From Kistimonas sp964291505 (lineage in GTDB: Bacteria; Pseudomonadota; Gammaproteobacteria; Pseudomonadales; Endozoicomonadaceae), in the NCBI GenBank assembly GCA_964291505.2, contig OZ220216.1, positions 2,046,001-2,110,000 on the forward strand: a stretch of DNA of 64,000 nt, given 5' to 3'. A program made the position numbers and the translations under genes. The notes below the pieces were generated by a model. That model saw only the letters and a program-made list of their open reading frames with translations. It ran no database searches and was not told the DNA's origin. Below are positions 17,959-27,764 of this stretch, one piece after another; the first letter of the stretch is position 1, and the number at the start of each line of letters is the position of its first letter.

Positions 17959-18822
17959 TCAGAAACAGGGCAAAGATAAGTGCCCATGTCTCGCGCGCCA
18001 GCTATCTCCCTGACGCTCCATAATATACGTTCCTCTTACCGGCGCTACGGATACCCTTCCTCCTGTCGTTTCGTATTCTTCTTCCAACAGGATATCAGCA
18101 CTTAGACAGGCGTAGTCCCCACCCAGAAATACCACGGGATGTTGAAAGTCCATATTCATCCTGACATCACGCAGTCGCTCCCGACCAAAGTTGACTATTT
18201 GCTCTCGAGAATGCATCGCCTCACAGTCAACAACAGGCCAGCATAAGAGATTGTCATCCTGAACCCATAATTCGTTGACCAGTTTTTCGATCTCTTTCTT
18301 ATTCACCCAATCAGCACACTGCTGTAACCAGACCTGAAATGGCTCCAATTGCTGACCTACAGCACGGCATGACGCTTTAATCACATCAGAACGCGCAGGA
18401 ATAGGCTTGCATGGTTTTATCACTGAACGATCCCAAGCTACAGACCAGTGCCCATGGCGTATCTGCCAACCTTCTGCCTGATGCTCAAGGTACCAGGTGA
18501 CACGAATGTTGCTGAAATCACTCTTGTGACCATCACAATAGACAATGGTCTTATCCGTCAAATACGTTAAACAGGCAATTTGCTCATCACCAAAGGACCA
18601 CCGATCCCTTTCAGGCGCCACCTGAATCGTCTCAATACCACGCATTCTTTCAGATACCACCGACTCAAGACGGTCAACGGTCATAAAATTTTCGTCCGGC
18701 TCCACGGACCAGCCCGTGATATCATCCCTTGCATTCAGAGCCATCACACCTTCGCAGGAGCGCGTTGAGAGACTACAGTTAAAAGCCTGAATAAACGTAT
18801 CTAACGACGACGAAGCCATCAC
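17959..18822 (-). CDS. Uncharacterised protein with two tandem NTF2/SnoaL-like domains
   Basis: 287 residues that split into two similar halves. The first half ends WYLEHQAEGWQIRHGHWSVA and the second ends YIMERQGDSWRARHGHLSLP, showing an internal duplication of a cone-shaped NTF2/SnoaL-like fold. No signal peptide or membrane segment is visible. Catalytic residues cannot be assigned. Neighbours (yciK convergent, endonuclease V on the same strand) give no functional hint. It could be an enzyme or a ligand-binding protein. Confidence 0.7.
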   Translation of the reverse strand: MMASSSLDTFIQAFNCSLSTRSCEGVMALNARDDITGWSVEPDENFMTVDRLESVVSERMRGIETIQVAPERDRWSFGDEQIACLTYLTDKTIVYCDGHKSDFSNIRVTWYLEHQAEGWQIRHGHWSVAWDRSVIKPCKPIPARSDVIKASCRAVGQQLEPFQVWLQQCADWVNKKEIEKLVNELWVQDDNLLCWPVVDCEAMHSREQIVNFGRERLRDVRMNMDFQHPVVFLGGDYACLSADILLEEEYETTGGRVSVAPVRGTYIMERQGDSWRARHGHLSLPCF

Positions 18823-19073
18823 CCTTTCCTAACCATATTGCCCAGAAAAGATAACAATAGCCGTAATTTCTGCCTGAATACGTAAAACACTGAAAGAGAG
18901 GCGACAGAACACAGATTGCATCCTGCCCAATCCAGATGATTTGAGATTAAAAAGCCACAAATCATGAAAACTTAATGAAAGCACTTGATGGAAGGTTGCG
19001 AGGTTACGCCATCAATCTATCGATAATGCCGTCCAACCTCTTATCACTGCACGCCAGGAATGCTTTTTATGCA

Positions 19074-19796
19074 TCACTGATTTTGAATAGCCCTGAGTCG
19101 TTTCATAAACGACGGACGTCTTGAAGCAATACCATCAGCCCAGCGGATAGGTTCAGGTAAACGGTAACGGGGGGTTGCCTGCTTCACCAGGTCAAGGGCT
19201 GTATCCAGGTCAACCTTATGCCCAATGGACACATAAACCGGTTTTACATTGACCCGTGTTCTCAATACCTTACCGATACACTCCCCATCATCCAGTAATG
19301 GCGTACTGGCTCCGGGCTCATTGCACACGTCTTCATGCTGGCCACACAGCCGGGACTTACCCACGCCAATGGTTGGCAAACCTGACAACACGCCAAAATG
19401 ACTGGCTACACCAAACCGGCGGGGATGGGCAATTCCCTGTCCGTCACATAACACAAGATCAGGGGTTAAGCGTAATTCGCCAAGGGCCTTGAGTAATGCC
19501 GGGCATTCACGAAAAGACAGCAGACCGGGAATATAAGGCATAACCGTTGGCAAGCGTGCGACTGAATAGTCCATAAATACCAGAGAAGGCCAACTTAACA
19601 CGACCAACACAGCTCGGGTTACCGTTCCCTGCGCCTCAAACCCGACATCAGCACCGGCAACAAAACGCAAGGGAGGTAACCGGTTTTCACGAATAACACA
19701 GCGAGACCATGATGTCTGAAGGGCACGTGCTGCTGATGGATCCCCCGTCCACTGGGGCGTCACGTCATCGTTACCGCACAAAATAGTCATCAGCAA
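19074..19796 (-). CDS. nfi: Endonuclease V (deoxyinosine endonuclease)
   Basis: Repairs deaminated adenine by cutting near deoxyinosine. Family motifs are clear: the metal aspartate in AGADVGFE, PYIPGLLSFRECPALL, LVLCDGQGIAHPRRFG and the GVGKSRLCG loop. 240 residues is near the usual length of about 225. It follows cpxA on the same strand after a candidate terminator. Confidence 0.93.
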   Translation of the reverse strand: MLMTILCGNDDVTPQWTGDPSAARALQTSWSRCVIRENRLPPLRFVAGADVGFEAQGTVTRAVLVVLSWPSLVFMDYSVARLPTVMPYIPGLLSFRECPALLKALGELRLTPDLVLCDGQGIAHPRRFGVASHFGVLSGLPTIGVGKSRLCGQHEDVCNEPGASTPLLDDGECIGKVLRTRVNVKPVYVSIGHKVDLDTALDLVKQATPRYRLPEPIRWADGIASRRPSFMKRLRAIQNQ

Positions 19797-19840
19797 TATA
19801 CCGGCGAGGTTAATTTCTGCCGGTTCAGCTTATCAGAGAA

Positions 19841-19867
19841 ATGGAAAATAGGCGCCTGACCGGCGCT
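19841..19867 (-). terminator. Candidate terminator after cpxA
   Basis: On the minus strand a short GC-rich stem GCGCC / GGCGC (5-base loop) is followed by the T-rich stretch TATTTTCCAT, 17 bases after the cpxA stop and before nfi. Confidence 0.5.
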
Positions 19868-19883
19868 TCCTGGAAGCAAGCAG

Positions 19884-21344
19884 TCAACTTTCAACGGGTA
19901 AGAAGATCGTGATTTCCAGACCCGGCACCACATTGCGGGCAGCGATCGTACCGCCATGACCTTCAACGGCTGCGCGCGCAATCGCCATCCCTAAGCCACT
20001 GCCACTGTTATCACCACCACGGGTTTCATCAACCCGATAGAATGGCTCAAAAAGATGATTCACCGCGTCATTAGGCACACCTGGACCGTAGTCGCGCACA
20101 GTTAACGTTATGGTTTCCTGGGTTTTGATCAGAGAGACATTGATAGACGATTCTTCCGGGGCAAACCGGATGGCATTACGAATGATGTTTTCAATCGCAC
20201 TGGACAACCAGTTTTTGTTCCCCTGAACGGTACACTCATCACAGTGAATCAGCTCGACAGAGCGGTTTTTGGCGCCTGCTTCAAAATCTGCATCCTCAAC
20301 CAGCATTTTTACCGTATCATGCAGGCGGAAGGATTCTGTATGCTCAGCTGAAGTGGCTGTCAGCATCTTGGACCAGAGAATAATTCGACCGATCATCTCA
20401 TCCAGGCGACCAATTTCCCGCTCAATACGATCGTGCTCAATCTCAGCCTGGCCAATGGTTTTATTACGCGCCAGGGCCAGCGACAACTGCAACCGGGTCA
20501 GCGGTGAGCGTAACTCATGAGACACATTACGCAACAGCTGCAGCTTATGCTGATCCAGTCGCTCCAGTTGCTCCGCCATCACATCAAAATCTCGCCCAAG
20601 TTCACCAAATTCATCGTGTCGTTTGCACACAACCCGCCCGACACGGGCCGATAAATCACCATTGGCAATGAGACCAACCGCTTTCTGCAAGTTACGCAAC
20701 GGCCTCACCAGATAAAGCGTCAAAATCAGACAGAGCAACACACTGACCAGCAAAGCCGTCCAGACATAGCCCGGATGGCTGCGGGTGATACTCTCAACAC
20801 GGGAAAACAGGTACCTTGGCCGCTTCTTTACCATAAAGAAGGAGTAATCTTCAGAGCGCAGACGCACTGTGGCAGGCCCAACGATAACCTGCCCCTCCGT
20901 CAGACGGATTTCAGGCGTCGAACCGGGCGCCATTTCAAACACCGTTTTCCTGACCTTCCTGAGCGGATAGCGCCCAAGGCTGATCAAACGCCCATCACCA
21001 GACACCAATACCAGGTAGGTATACGACGACAACGGCATAGCACGACTGACTTTCTCCAGCACATCAATCGGCGCACTGTTATAGAAGCCAGCCCGATCCA
21101 CCATCAGCGACTTGCTCTGCAACTCTTCGAGCAATGCCCGGCGCTCAGGAAGGAAATCACCGGGTTCTACGGTATACAGCAGCGTTAAAATAACCGCCGT
21201 TACAAGGACACAGGTACCCAGCCAGAACCACAGGAATATCTTCCAGTAGATCCTGTACCAGATACGCAAAAAAAAGGTACGAACGGCTTTTAGGAAAGCC
21301 CCTGGTTTTTTTAACATTGGCGGATGCTTGTCAACAGAAGTCAT
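19884..21344 (-). CDS. cpxA: CpxA-like envelope-stress sensor histidine kinase
   Basis: 486-residue membrane kinase. A membrane segment at about residues 35-60 and another near 190-210 bracket a periplasmic sensor domain. A HAMP region (VRPLRNLQKAV) follows, then the phospho-acceptor histidine in NVSHELRSPLTRL, and the ATPase N, G1 and G2 boxes (NIIRNAIRF, DYGPGVP, GSGLGMAIA). The FERS and sensor layout fits CpxA. Its start overlaps the response regulator stop by 4 bases, giving a cpxRA operon. No cpxP is nearby. Confidence 0.88.
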   Translation of the reverse strand: MTSVDKHPPMLKKPGAFLKAVRTFFLRIWYRIYWKIFLWFWLGTCVLVTAVILTLLYTVEPGDFLPERRALLEELQSKSLMVDRAGFYNSAPIDVLEKVSRAMPLSSYTYLVLVSGDGRLISLGRYPLRKVRKTVFEMAPGSTPEIRLTEGQVIVGPATVRLRSEDYSFFMVKKRPRYLFSRVESITRSHPGYVWTALLVSVLLCLILTLYLVRPLRNLQKAVGLIANGDLSARVGRVVCKRHDEFGELGRDFDVMAEQLERLDQHKLQLLRNVSHELRSPLTRLQLSLALARNKTIGQAEIEHDRIEREIGRLDEMIGRIILWSKMLTATSAEHTESFRLHDTVKMLVEDADFEAGAKNRSVELIHCDECTVQGNKNWLSSAIENIIRNAIRFAPEESSINVSLIKTQETITLTVRDYGPGVPNDAVNHLFEPFYRVDETRGGDNSGSGLGMAIARAAVEGHGGTIAARNVVPGLEITIFLPVES

Positions 21345-22033
21345 TCACCAATATAAAAATACCCGGAACCTCTCACGGTCTTCAGTCTGGGACGACCATC
21401 GGGCTTATTGCCGATCTTCCGACGCAGGTTACTGACGTGCATATCGATGGCACGATCGAACGGCTCAAGCCGACGGCTGAGCGCGGTCTGGGTCAATTCA
21501 TCACGTGTTACCAGTTCACCGGCTTTCTCGATCAGCGTTTTGAGAACGATAAATTCCGTAGCGGTAACATCCAGCAAATCCCCTGACACATAGACTTCGT
21601 GATTAGCCAGATTCAGGGTCAAATCATCAATTTCCAGCTGCTTTTTACGCGATGTCGTTTTTTCCGGCTCTATCTGGGTACGCCGCAGGATCGCTTTCAT
21701 CCGCGCCACCAACTCACGGTGCTTGTATGGCTTCGGCAGATAATCATCTGCACCGATTTCCAGACCAACGATCCGATCCACATCATCACCACGGGCTGTC
21801 AGCATCAATACCGGTGTCTGACTCTGCTGCCGGATGGTACGCAGTACCTCAAACCCGTTCAGCTTGGGCAGGGTCACATCCAGTAGTACCAGCTCATACT
21901 CACCCGTCAACGCAGCGTCTACACCAGCCGCACCATCATGAACCGCGGTTACATTGAATCCTTCCGTACCGAGCAATTCGACCAGGAGTTCACACAGTTC
22001 GATATCGTCGTCTACCAGCAGTATTTTGGTCAT
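21341..22033 (-). CDS. cpxR: CpxR-like OmpR-family response regulator
   Basis: 230 residues: receiver domain with acidic pocket VDDD, phospho-acceptor Asp52 (LLDVTLPK) and switch lysine in PKPYKHRELVAR, then a winged-helix DNA-binding domain (VTRDELTQTAL, AIDMHVSNLRRKIG). It is transcribed away from the RND efflux operon and a CpxR-box-like repeat lies in the shared region, which suggests autoregulation and perhaps control of the pump. Confidence 0.9.
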   Translation of the reverse strand: MTKILLVDDDIELCELLVELLGTEGFNVTAVHDGAAGVDAALTGEYELVLLDVTLPKLNGFEVLRTIRQQSQTPVLMLTARGDDVDRIVGLEIGADDYLPKPYKHRELVARMKAILRRTQIEPEKTTSRKKQLEIDDLTLNLANHEVYVSGDLLDVTATEFIVLKTLIEKAGELVTRDELTQTALSRRLEPFDRAIDMHVSNLRRKIGNKPDGRPRLKTVRGSGYFYIGE

Positions 22034-22572
22034 AGGCTGTCGTGCTTTGCAGATCCTGTTTATCTTGGAAATTCAGCAGGGATAACTCCACCACTGTGCA
22101 GTACCCGTTTCGCCGTCGCGTTCCATCGTGGGTCTATTGTAATCTACCAACCTTTTGATGGGTTTTACTGATTGTAAGGATGCCGTAAAAAAGACGTGCG
22201 CCGTACATTACTGACACGACAAAAGGCAGTGCTTACAACAGGCAGACACCTTTATACACAATGTGAAGTTTTCAATCGGGATTGAACGCTATACTCTCCC
22301 GTGTGTTTACGCAAGTCGAAACCTGCCGGAACGGAAAAAAACACGTATTTTTACAACTTCTGTCGCACCGGGTGCGCTCTTATAGTGGTACGATTACGCC
22401 AAAATTCTACCGTTGTCGTATTTCATTGCCATTCCATGACTGGCAATAGGCCCATTCCGGGATAGACATCGGCTTTTACAACTAAAGAGCAACCTTGCTG
22501 ACAGATACCCGTCTTACCGTCAGCAGTGATGGATGACTTGTCTGTGCCTGCACAGCTGAATGAGATACAGGA
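22034..22572. promoter_or_regulatory. Shared cpxR / RND efflux regulatory region
   Basis: About 540 bases between divergent operons. At 22174-22189 there is GTAAG-N6-GTAAA, close to the CpxR consensus (GTAAA-N4-8-GTAAA), with a further TTTTAC at 22163-22168. On the plus strand TTCTGT (22358-22363) and TATAGT (22381-22386) form a 17-base-spaced promoter candidate. A TATACT lies near 22290. No gene is seen in this stretch. Confidence 0.55.
22364..22376. promoter_or_regulatory. Perfect palindrome inside the candidate efflux promoter
   Basis: CGCACC-G-GGTGCG, a 6-1-6 inverted repeat, sits inside the 17-base spacer between the TTCTGT and TATAGT elements. This is where a repressor could block polymerase. 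No repressor gene is adjacent. Confidence 0.45.
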
Positions 22573-23805
22573 ATGACCATAACCAACCGATTTTCTATCA
22601 AGACGAGCCTCGCGCTTGCCGCTGGCTTCTCACTCCTGCTTGCAGGATGCAGCGATGATGCTGACAAGCAACAGACAGCCGCACCGGCACCTGCGGTATC
22701 CGTAGTCAAGGTTGAGAACCGCCCCGTTGGGGATTACCGGGAATTTGTCGCCCGTACCGAAGCCGTCGAAGAAGTAAAGCTCCGCGCCCGGGTGGAAGGC
22801 TACCTTATTCGTCGTGACTTTATCGAAGGTGACCGGGTCGAAAAAGGTCAACTGTTGTTTCAGATTGATCCCGCCCCGTTTGAAGCCTCTATCAGCCAGG
22901 CCAAAGCCAACCTGAGTAGCAGCAAGGCAGAACTGATCCGTGCGGAAAAAGCACTGAAACGTGGTCGTGAACTGTTTCCCAAAGGCTTTATCAGCCAGTC
23001 TGACGTAGACACACTGACCAGTAACGACGCCCAGGCCCGTGCGTCTGTACAGGCTCGTCAGGCGGAACTCGAAACCGCCATGATCAATCTGTCCTACACA
23101 CGCATCACTGCCCCATTCAGTGGTGAAATCGGCAAGGCACGGTACAGTGTCGGCAATCTGGTCGGCCCGTCCAGTGAGCCACTGGCGGTGCTGACCAGCA
23201 CTGACCCCATGTACGTTTCCTTCTCTGTCAATGACAAGGATGTGGTCAAATACCTGGAACAGTATGCCGGTGAGCGTGAAGATCGCCCCATTGACTTTGA
23301 CCTGTCCCTGCGACTGCCTACCGGGGGTGAATTCTCGCAACCAGGCACATTCAACTTTGCCAATACCCGTGCGGACGAAACCACAGGCACCATTAACATG
23401 CGTGCTGAATTCCCTAACCCGGAAAACATCCTGCTCCCCGGCCTCTACGTCACCCTGATAGCGGAAAGCAAGGAAAAAACAGAAATGCCCTTGATTCCCC
23501 AGGCTGCCGTACAGGAAAACCAGCAGGGTCGCTTTGTGCTTGTCGTCACCGCTGACAACAAGATTGAAACCCGGATGGTGGATATGGGTCGCCGCCTTGG
23601 CGCCATGTGGGTCGTCAACAAAGGGTTGCAGATGGGCGAGCGTATTGTGGTCGAAGGTCTTCAGAAGGTACGCCCTGGTGTCGTTGTTAACCCGGTTCTG
23701 AAAACGATCGATATGGAAACCGGCACCCTGTCCCAGCCTGCAGAACCGTCATCCCGCACTGCGACCGCCGGCACCTCACCTGAAGCCAGCGCAGGGGCCC
23801 AGTAA
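22573..23805 (+). CDS. RND efflux periplasmic adaptor lipoprotein (AcrA/MexA type)
   Basis: Membrane-fusion protein of 410 residues that bridges an RND pump to an outer-membrane channel. A lipoprotein signal with lipobox LLAGCS ends near residue 26. A lipoyl half-motif (VEEVKLRARVEGYL), a coiled-coil hairpin (residues about 100-165), the second lipoyl half (ITAPFSGEIG) and beta-barrel and membrane-proximal domains follow. The C-terminal tail is Ser/Thr/Ala-rich. It overlaps the pump gene by one base (TAATG). Confidence 0.94.
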   Translation: MTITNRFSIKTSLALAAGFSLLLAGCSDDADKQQTAAPAPAVSVVKVENRPVGDYREFVARTEAVEEVKLRARVEGYLIRRDFIEGDRVEKGQLLFQIDPAPFEASISQAKANLSSSKAELIRAEKALKRGRELFPKGFISQSDVDTLTSNDAQARASVQARQAELETAMINLSYTRITAPFSGEIGKARYSVGNLVGPSSEPLAVLTSTDPMYVSFSVNDKDVVKYLEQYAGEREDRPIDFDLSLRLPTGGEFSQPGTFNFANTRADETTGTINMRAEFPNPENILLPGLYVTLIAESKEKTEMPLIPQAAVQENQQGRFVLVVTADNKIETRMVDMGRRLGAMWVVNKGLQMGERIVVEGLQKVRPGVVVNPVLKTIDMETGTLSQPAEPSSRTATAGTSPEASAGAQ

Positions 23806-26800
23806 TGATCAGTCAGTTTTTCATACACCGACCGAAGTTCGCCTTCGTCATATCGATAGTCATCACACTGGCGGGGTTGATCTCCCTGTATACCCTGCCA
23901 GTTAACATGTACCCGGAACTGGCGCCGCCCCAGGTAACCGTATCCGCCGTCTACCCCGGCGCCAGCGCCAGCGTGGTGGAAGAATCAGTCATACGTCCGA
24001 TTGAAGAGCAGGTCAACGGCGTAGAGGATATGCTCTACATCGAATCGACCGCTTCCAACAATGGCTCCGCCACGATCACGGTCACCTTCAAGAGCGGTAC
24101 CGATGACGATATGGCCCAGGTCAACGTCCAGAACCGGGTCGCCATTGCCGAATCCAGTCTGCCGGAAGAGGTGCGCCGCCAGGGTATCACCACCATCAAG
24201 CAGTCCAGTAACATGCTGATGGGTATCAACCTGTTTGCCAAAGGCAACAAGTTTGACCAGATATTCCTGAGTAACTATGCCACCAATTATTTGACCGAGC
24301 CCCTGGCACGTCTTGACGGTGTCGCCAAGGTTGAGGTCATGGGTGAAATGACCTATAGCATGCGGATCTGGCTGGATCCTGACAGCATGCACTCCCTGGA
24401 CGTCACCGTTGCGGATATCCAGCAGGCACTGCAGGAACAGAACACCATCGTTGCTGCCGGTAAACTGGGCCAGGGTCCTACACTGCCAGACCAGCAGTTT
24501 GAATATACCATTCAAACCCGTGGTCGTCTGGTCAGCCCGGAAGAGTTTGGCCAAGTCATTATCCGTGCCAAAACGGATGGCGCCATCGTTCGGCTGCGGG
24601 ATGTAGCCAAAATCCAGATGGGGTCAAAAACCTACAGTGCCAGCGCCAAGCTGAATAACAATCCAACGGCGTTTATCGTTATCTACCAGCTGCCGGATGC
24701 CAACGCGACCCAGGTAGCCAAAAGCGTTTACGCGGAGATCGACAAGCTTTCCAAGAACTTCCCCCAGGGCCTGGAATACCAGATCCCTTACGACACCACC
24801 AAATTCATTAATGCCTCTATTGATGAGGTGGTAACCACGCTTTATCAGGCGGTTGGTCTGGTTATCCTGGTTGTCTTCCTGTTCCTTCAGAACTGGCGTG
24901 CGACCCTGATTCCCTCCATCGCGATTCCGGTCTCCCTGATCGGTACGTTTGCGGTCATGAACGCCCTTGGCTACACGATCAACAGTATTACGTTGTTTGG
25001 TCTGGTACTGGCAATCGGGGTGGTGGTCGATGACGCGATCGTGGTCATCGAGAACGTGGAACGATTAATCACCAAGGAGAAAATGGAACCGGTAGCCGCA
25101 ACCCTGGAAGCCATGCGGGAGGTTACCGGCCCGGTCATTGCCACCACACTGGTTCTTTTAGCGGTTTTCGTCCCCGTCGGCTTTATGCCGGGCATTACCG
25201 GTGAGCTATATAAACAGTTCTCAGTAACCATCTCTGTTGCGGTTCTGATCTCATCTGTCAACGCGCTGACCCTCAGCCCAGCGTTGTGCGTAGTCCTGCT
25301 GAAACAGGGTCGCATGGGGCACATGGCTTTCCTGAAGCCTTTTGAGCAATTCATCACCAAGCTAACCGCCGGTTATACCGGATGGGTACGCTGGATGCTG
25401 CGTCGCTCTACGCTGATGGGCGTTCTGTTCCTGGTATTGCTTGGCAGCACCGGTTTCCTGGCGAAAATCGTCCCCACCGGGTTCGTACCGGAAGAAGATC
25501 AGGGCTTTGTCTTCGTTGATGTTCAGCTGCCGGACGCCTCATCCGTCAACCGTACTGAAGACGTTATGCACCGTATCACCGATCTGGTACTGCAGCAGAA
25601 AGGCGTCACGGACTTTATCTCCGTGTCCGGCTTTAGTTTGCTCGGTGGTGCCGGCTCCAACAATGCACTGGGCATTGCGGTACTGGAAGACTGGGCTGAA
25701 CGGAAATCACCGGATCTTCAGCTGGACGCTATCCTCGGCCGTATTCAGGGTACACTCTGGACACTGCCAGATGCGCAGGCCATGGCCTTTAACCTGCCCC
25801 CGATTCCGGGCCTGGGCAGCACCGGCGGCTTCGACTTCCGCCTGCAGGACACCATGAGCCGCAGCCCGCAGGAGCTGGCACAGGTGCTCAACGGCCTGAT
25901 CTATGAAGCCAACCAGAATCCGGCACTTAACCGCGTATTCAGCACCTACCGGGCCAATGTCCCCCAGTACTTCCTGGAAGTTGACCGGAACAAGGTCAAG
26001 GTGCAAGGCATCGCCATGTCGGACGTCTTCATGACCCTGCAGGCACAGTTGGGCTCATTGTACATCAACGATTTCAACAAGTTTGGCCGTATCTACCAGG
26101 TGATCATCCAGGCCCAGACCGAGTACCGTGCGGAACCTCAGGATCTGCAGCATTTCTATGTCCGTAACAAGGACGGTGAGATGGTGCCGCTTTCTACCTT
26201 CGCACGCCTGTCACCAATCCTGGGTCCGACCAGCCTGACCCACTTTAACCTCTACCGTTCTGCAACGGTGAATGGTCAGGCGTCACCCGGCCACAGTTCC
26301 GGTGATGCGATCAATGCCATGAAGGAACTGGGTGCAAAACTACCGGATGGTTATACCTTCTCCTGGGCTGGTCAGTCCCTGCAGGAGATCCAGGCGGGTA
26401 ACCTTGCACCGATCCTGTTCTCCCTGGCGCTGATTTTTGTATACCTGTTCCTCGTCGCCCAGTATGAGAGCTGGAACATTCCGTTCGCGGTTATCGCCTC
26501 GGTACCAATCGCAGCGTTCGGCGCCATGGCGGGTCTGTTCGTGACCGGCATGGTGAACGACATCTATGCCCAGATCGGTCTGGTACTGCTGATAGGGATC
26601 TCGGCGAAAACGGCGATCCTGATTGTCGAATTCGCCATGGTTCAGCGACAACAGGGCAAGAGCATCTTTGATGCAGCCCTTAACGCCGCCGGCCTGCGAT
26701 TCCGGGCAGTCATGATGACGGCACTCTCCTTCATTCTGGGCGTTATGCCGCTGGTTATTGCCAGTGGTGCGGGTGCCGCCAGCCGTCGTTCATTGGGTAC

Positions 26801-26948
26801 CACGGTTATGTGCGGTATGCTCGCCGCCACAATCCTTGGCACACTGCTGACGCCGGTACTCTATAAGATCATCCAGGCCATGCGTGAGCGGGTGAAAGGT
26901 GAGCTGATCGAACACAGCGATCCGGATCATAAGAGCCACACAGCCTAA
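23805..26948 (+). CDS. RND multidrug efflux pump, inner-membrane subunit (AcrB/MexF type)
   Basis: Proton-driven HAE1-type exporter of 1047 residues, twelve membrane helices with two large periplasmic loops. FFIHRPKFAFVISI opens helix 1. The proton-relay aspartates lie in GVVVDDAIVVIENV in helix 4. FVPVGFMPGITG and the second-half MMTALSFILGVMPL are family hallmarks. No outer-membrane factor gene follows; a terminator does. The pump must borrow a TolC/OprM-type channel encoded elsewhere. Substrates cannot be deduced. Confidence 0.95.
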   Translation: MISQFFIHRPKFAFVISIVITLAGLISLYTLPVNMYPELAPPQVTVSAVYPGASASVVEESVIRPIEEQVNGVEDMLYIESTASNNGSATITVTFKSGTDDDMAQVNVQNRVAIAESSLPEEVRRQGITTIKQSSNMLMGINLFAKGNKFDQIFLSNYATNYLTEPLARLDGVAKVEVMGEMTYSMRIWLDPDSMHSLDVTVADIQQALQEQNTIVAAGKLGQGPTLPDQQFEYTIQTRGRLVSPEEFGQVIIRAKTDGAIVRLRDVAKIQMGSKTYSASAKLNNNPTAFIVIYQLPDANATQVAKSVYAEIDKLSKNFPQGLEYQIPYDTTKFINASIDEVVTTLYQAVGLVILVVFLFLQNWRATLIPSIAIPVSLIGTFAVMNALGYTINSITLFGLVLAIGVVVDDAIVVIENVERLITKEKMEPVAATLEAMREVTGPVIATTLVLLAVFVPVGFMPGITGELYKQFSVTISVAVLISSVNALTLSPALCVVLLKQGRMGHMAFLKPFEQFITKLTAGYTGWVRWMLRRSTLMGVLFLVLLGSTGFLAKIVPTGFVPEEDQGFVFVDVQLPDASSVNRTEDVMHRITDLVLQQKGVTDFISVSGFSLLGGAGSNNALGIAVLEDWAERKSPDLQLDAILGRIQGTLWTLPDAQAMAFNLPPIPGLGSTGGFDFRLQDTMSRSPQELAQVLNGLIYEANQNPALNRVFSTYRANVPQYFLEVDRNKVKVQGIAMSDVFMTLQAQLGSLYINDFNKFGRIYQVIIQAQTEYRAEPQDLQHFYVRNKDGEMVPLSTFARLSPILGPTSLTHFNLYRSATVNGQASPGHSSGDAINAMKELGAKLPDGYTFSWAGQSLQEIQAGNLAPILFSLALIFVYLFLVAQYESWNIPFAVIASVPIAAFGAMAGLFVTGMVNDIYAQIGLVLLIGISAKTAILIVEFAMVQRQQGKSIFDAALNAAGLRFRAVMMTALSFILGVMPLVIASGAGAASRRSLGTTVMCGMLAATILGTLLTPVLYKIIQAMRERVKGELIEHSDPDHKSHTA

Positions 26949-26953
26949 AGACA

Positions 26954-26986
26954 AAAAGCCCGTCTACATGACGGGCTTTTCTTTTA
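26954..26986. terminator. Strong bidirectional terminator after the efflux operon
   Basis: 11-bp perfect stem AAAAGCCCGTC / GACGGGCTTTT with a 5-base loop, followed by TCTTTTATT. It serves the RND operon on the plus strand and can serve the convergent channel gene on the minus strand. Confidence 0.93.
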
Positions 26987-27014
26987 TTGGTCAATGCCGA
27001 CTGATATCAATTGC

Positions 27015-27680
27015 TCAACGCTGGCTGATATGAATACCAACCAATCTTGCCACCAGAACCGTCAAGTAAAACTGGCCAATGAGCGCCTCCATGCTGGTGA
27101 TGGCCTGGGCACCGCGTGTAGCGGGTACAATGTCGCCATACCCCAGCGTGGACAGGGTGACAAAACTGAAATAGATAAACGTCGAAATATCGTGAATGCT
27201 GGCTAACCCTTCGCCATGGAATGAACCGGGCACCCAAAACTCCAACAACGTGTAAATAAAGGCGCCCTGCAACCCCAGAAGCAGATACACGCACATACTG
27301 CCATAGATGATATTCCGGTCGACCCGCTTTGCAGAAAAAATCAGCACAACCAACTCATAAATCACGTAACTGAAAAACAACAGGTTGGTCATGTTATCCA
27401 GAAAGATAAACGCCGGTCGGTTATAGAGTACGGGCAACCATAAAGTAATAAAGGTTGGGAGAGCCAGAAAGCTGGCAATAATAAGGAACTTGCGTTTGTG
27501 GCTCAGAATATAAACGGATGCCACCAACAACATCGATAATGACATCTTCAGCATAAAGCCGGCTCGAATCACATCCGGCATGAAGGGAAACACCACCACC
27601 ACGGTCATCAACATCAACAACAGCATGGCAAACCCGAAACGGGGAACCTCAGACTGTCGAAAAGCACCCAGAAATACCAT
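27015..27680 (-). CDS. Potassium-channel-like membrane protein
   Basis: 221-residue hydrophobic protein with about four N-terminal helices followed by a two-helix pore module. The pore loop carries the K+ selectivity filter TLGYGD. The fourth helix lacks the regular arginines of a voltage sensor, so voltage gating is not indicated. No cytoplasmic RCK domain follows the last helix. It lies 84 bases downstream of the gamma-glutamyltransferase gene. Confidence 0.85.
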   Translation of the reverse strand: MVFLGAFRQSEVPRFGFAMLLLMLMTVVVVFPFMPDVIRAGFMLKMSLSMLLVASVYILSHKRKFLIIASFLALPTFITLWLPVLYNRPAFIFLDNMTNLLFFSYVIYELVVLIFSAKRVDRNIIYGSMCVYLLLGLQGAFIYTLLEFWVPGSFHGEGLASIHDISTFIYFSFVTLSTLGYGDIVPATRGAQAITSMEALIGQFYLTVLVARLVGIHISQR

Positions 27681-27764
27681 TCACCCTCCCTTCATATCCG
27701 CTCATACGATACAGCGTTATAGCACACGGATTTATCAGTCTTTACAGACATATATCCCTACTCA

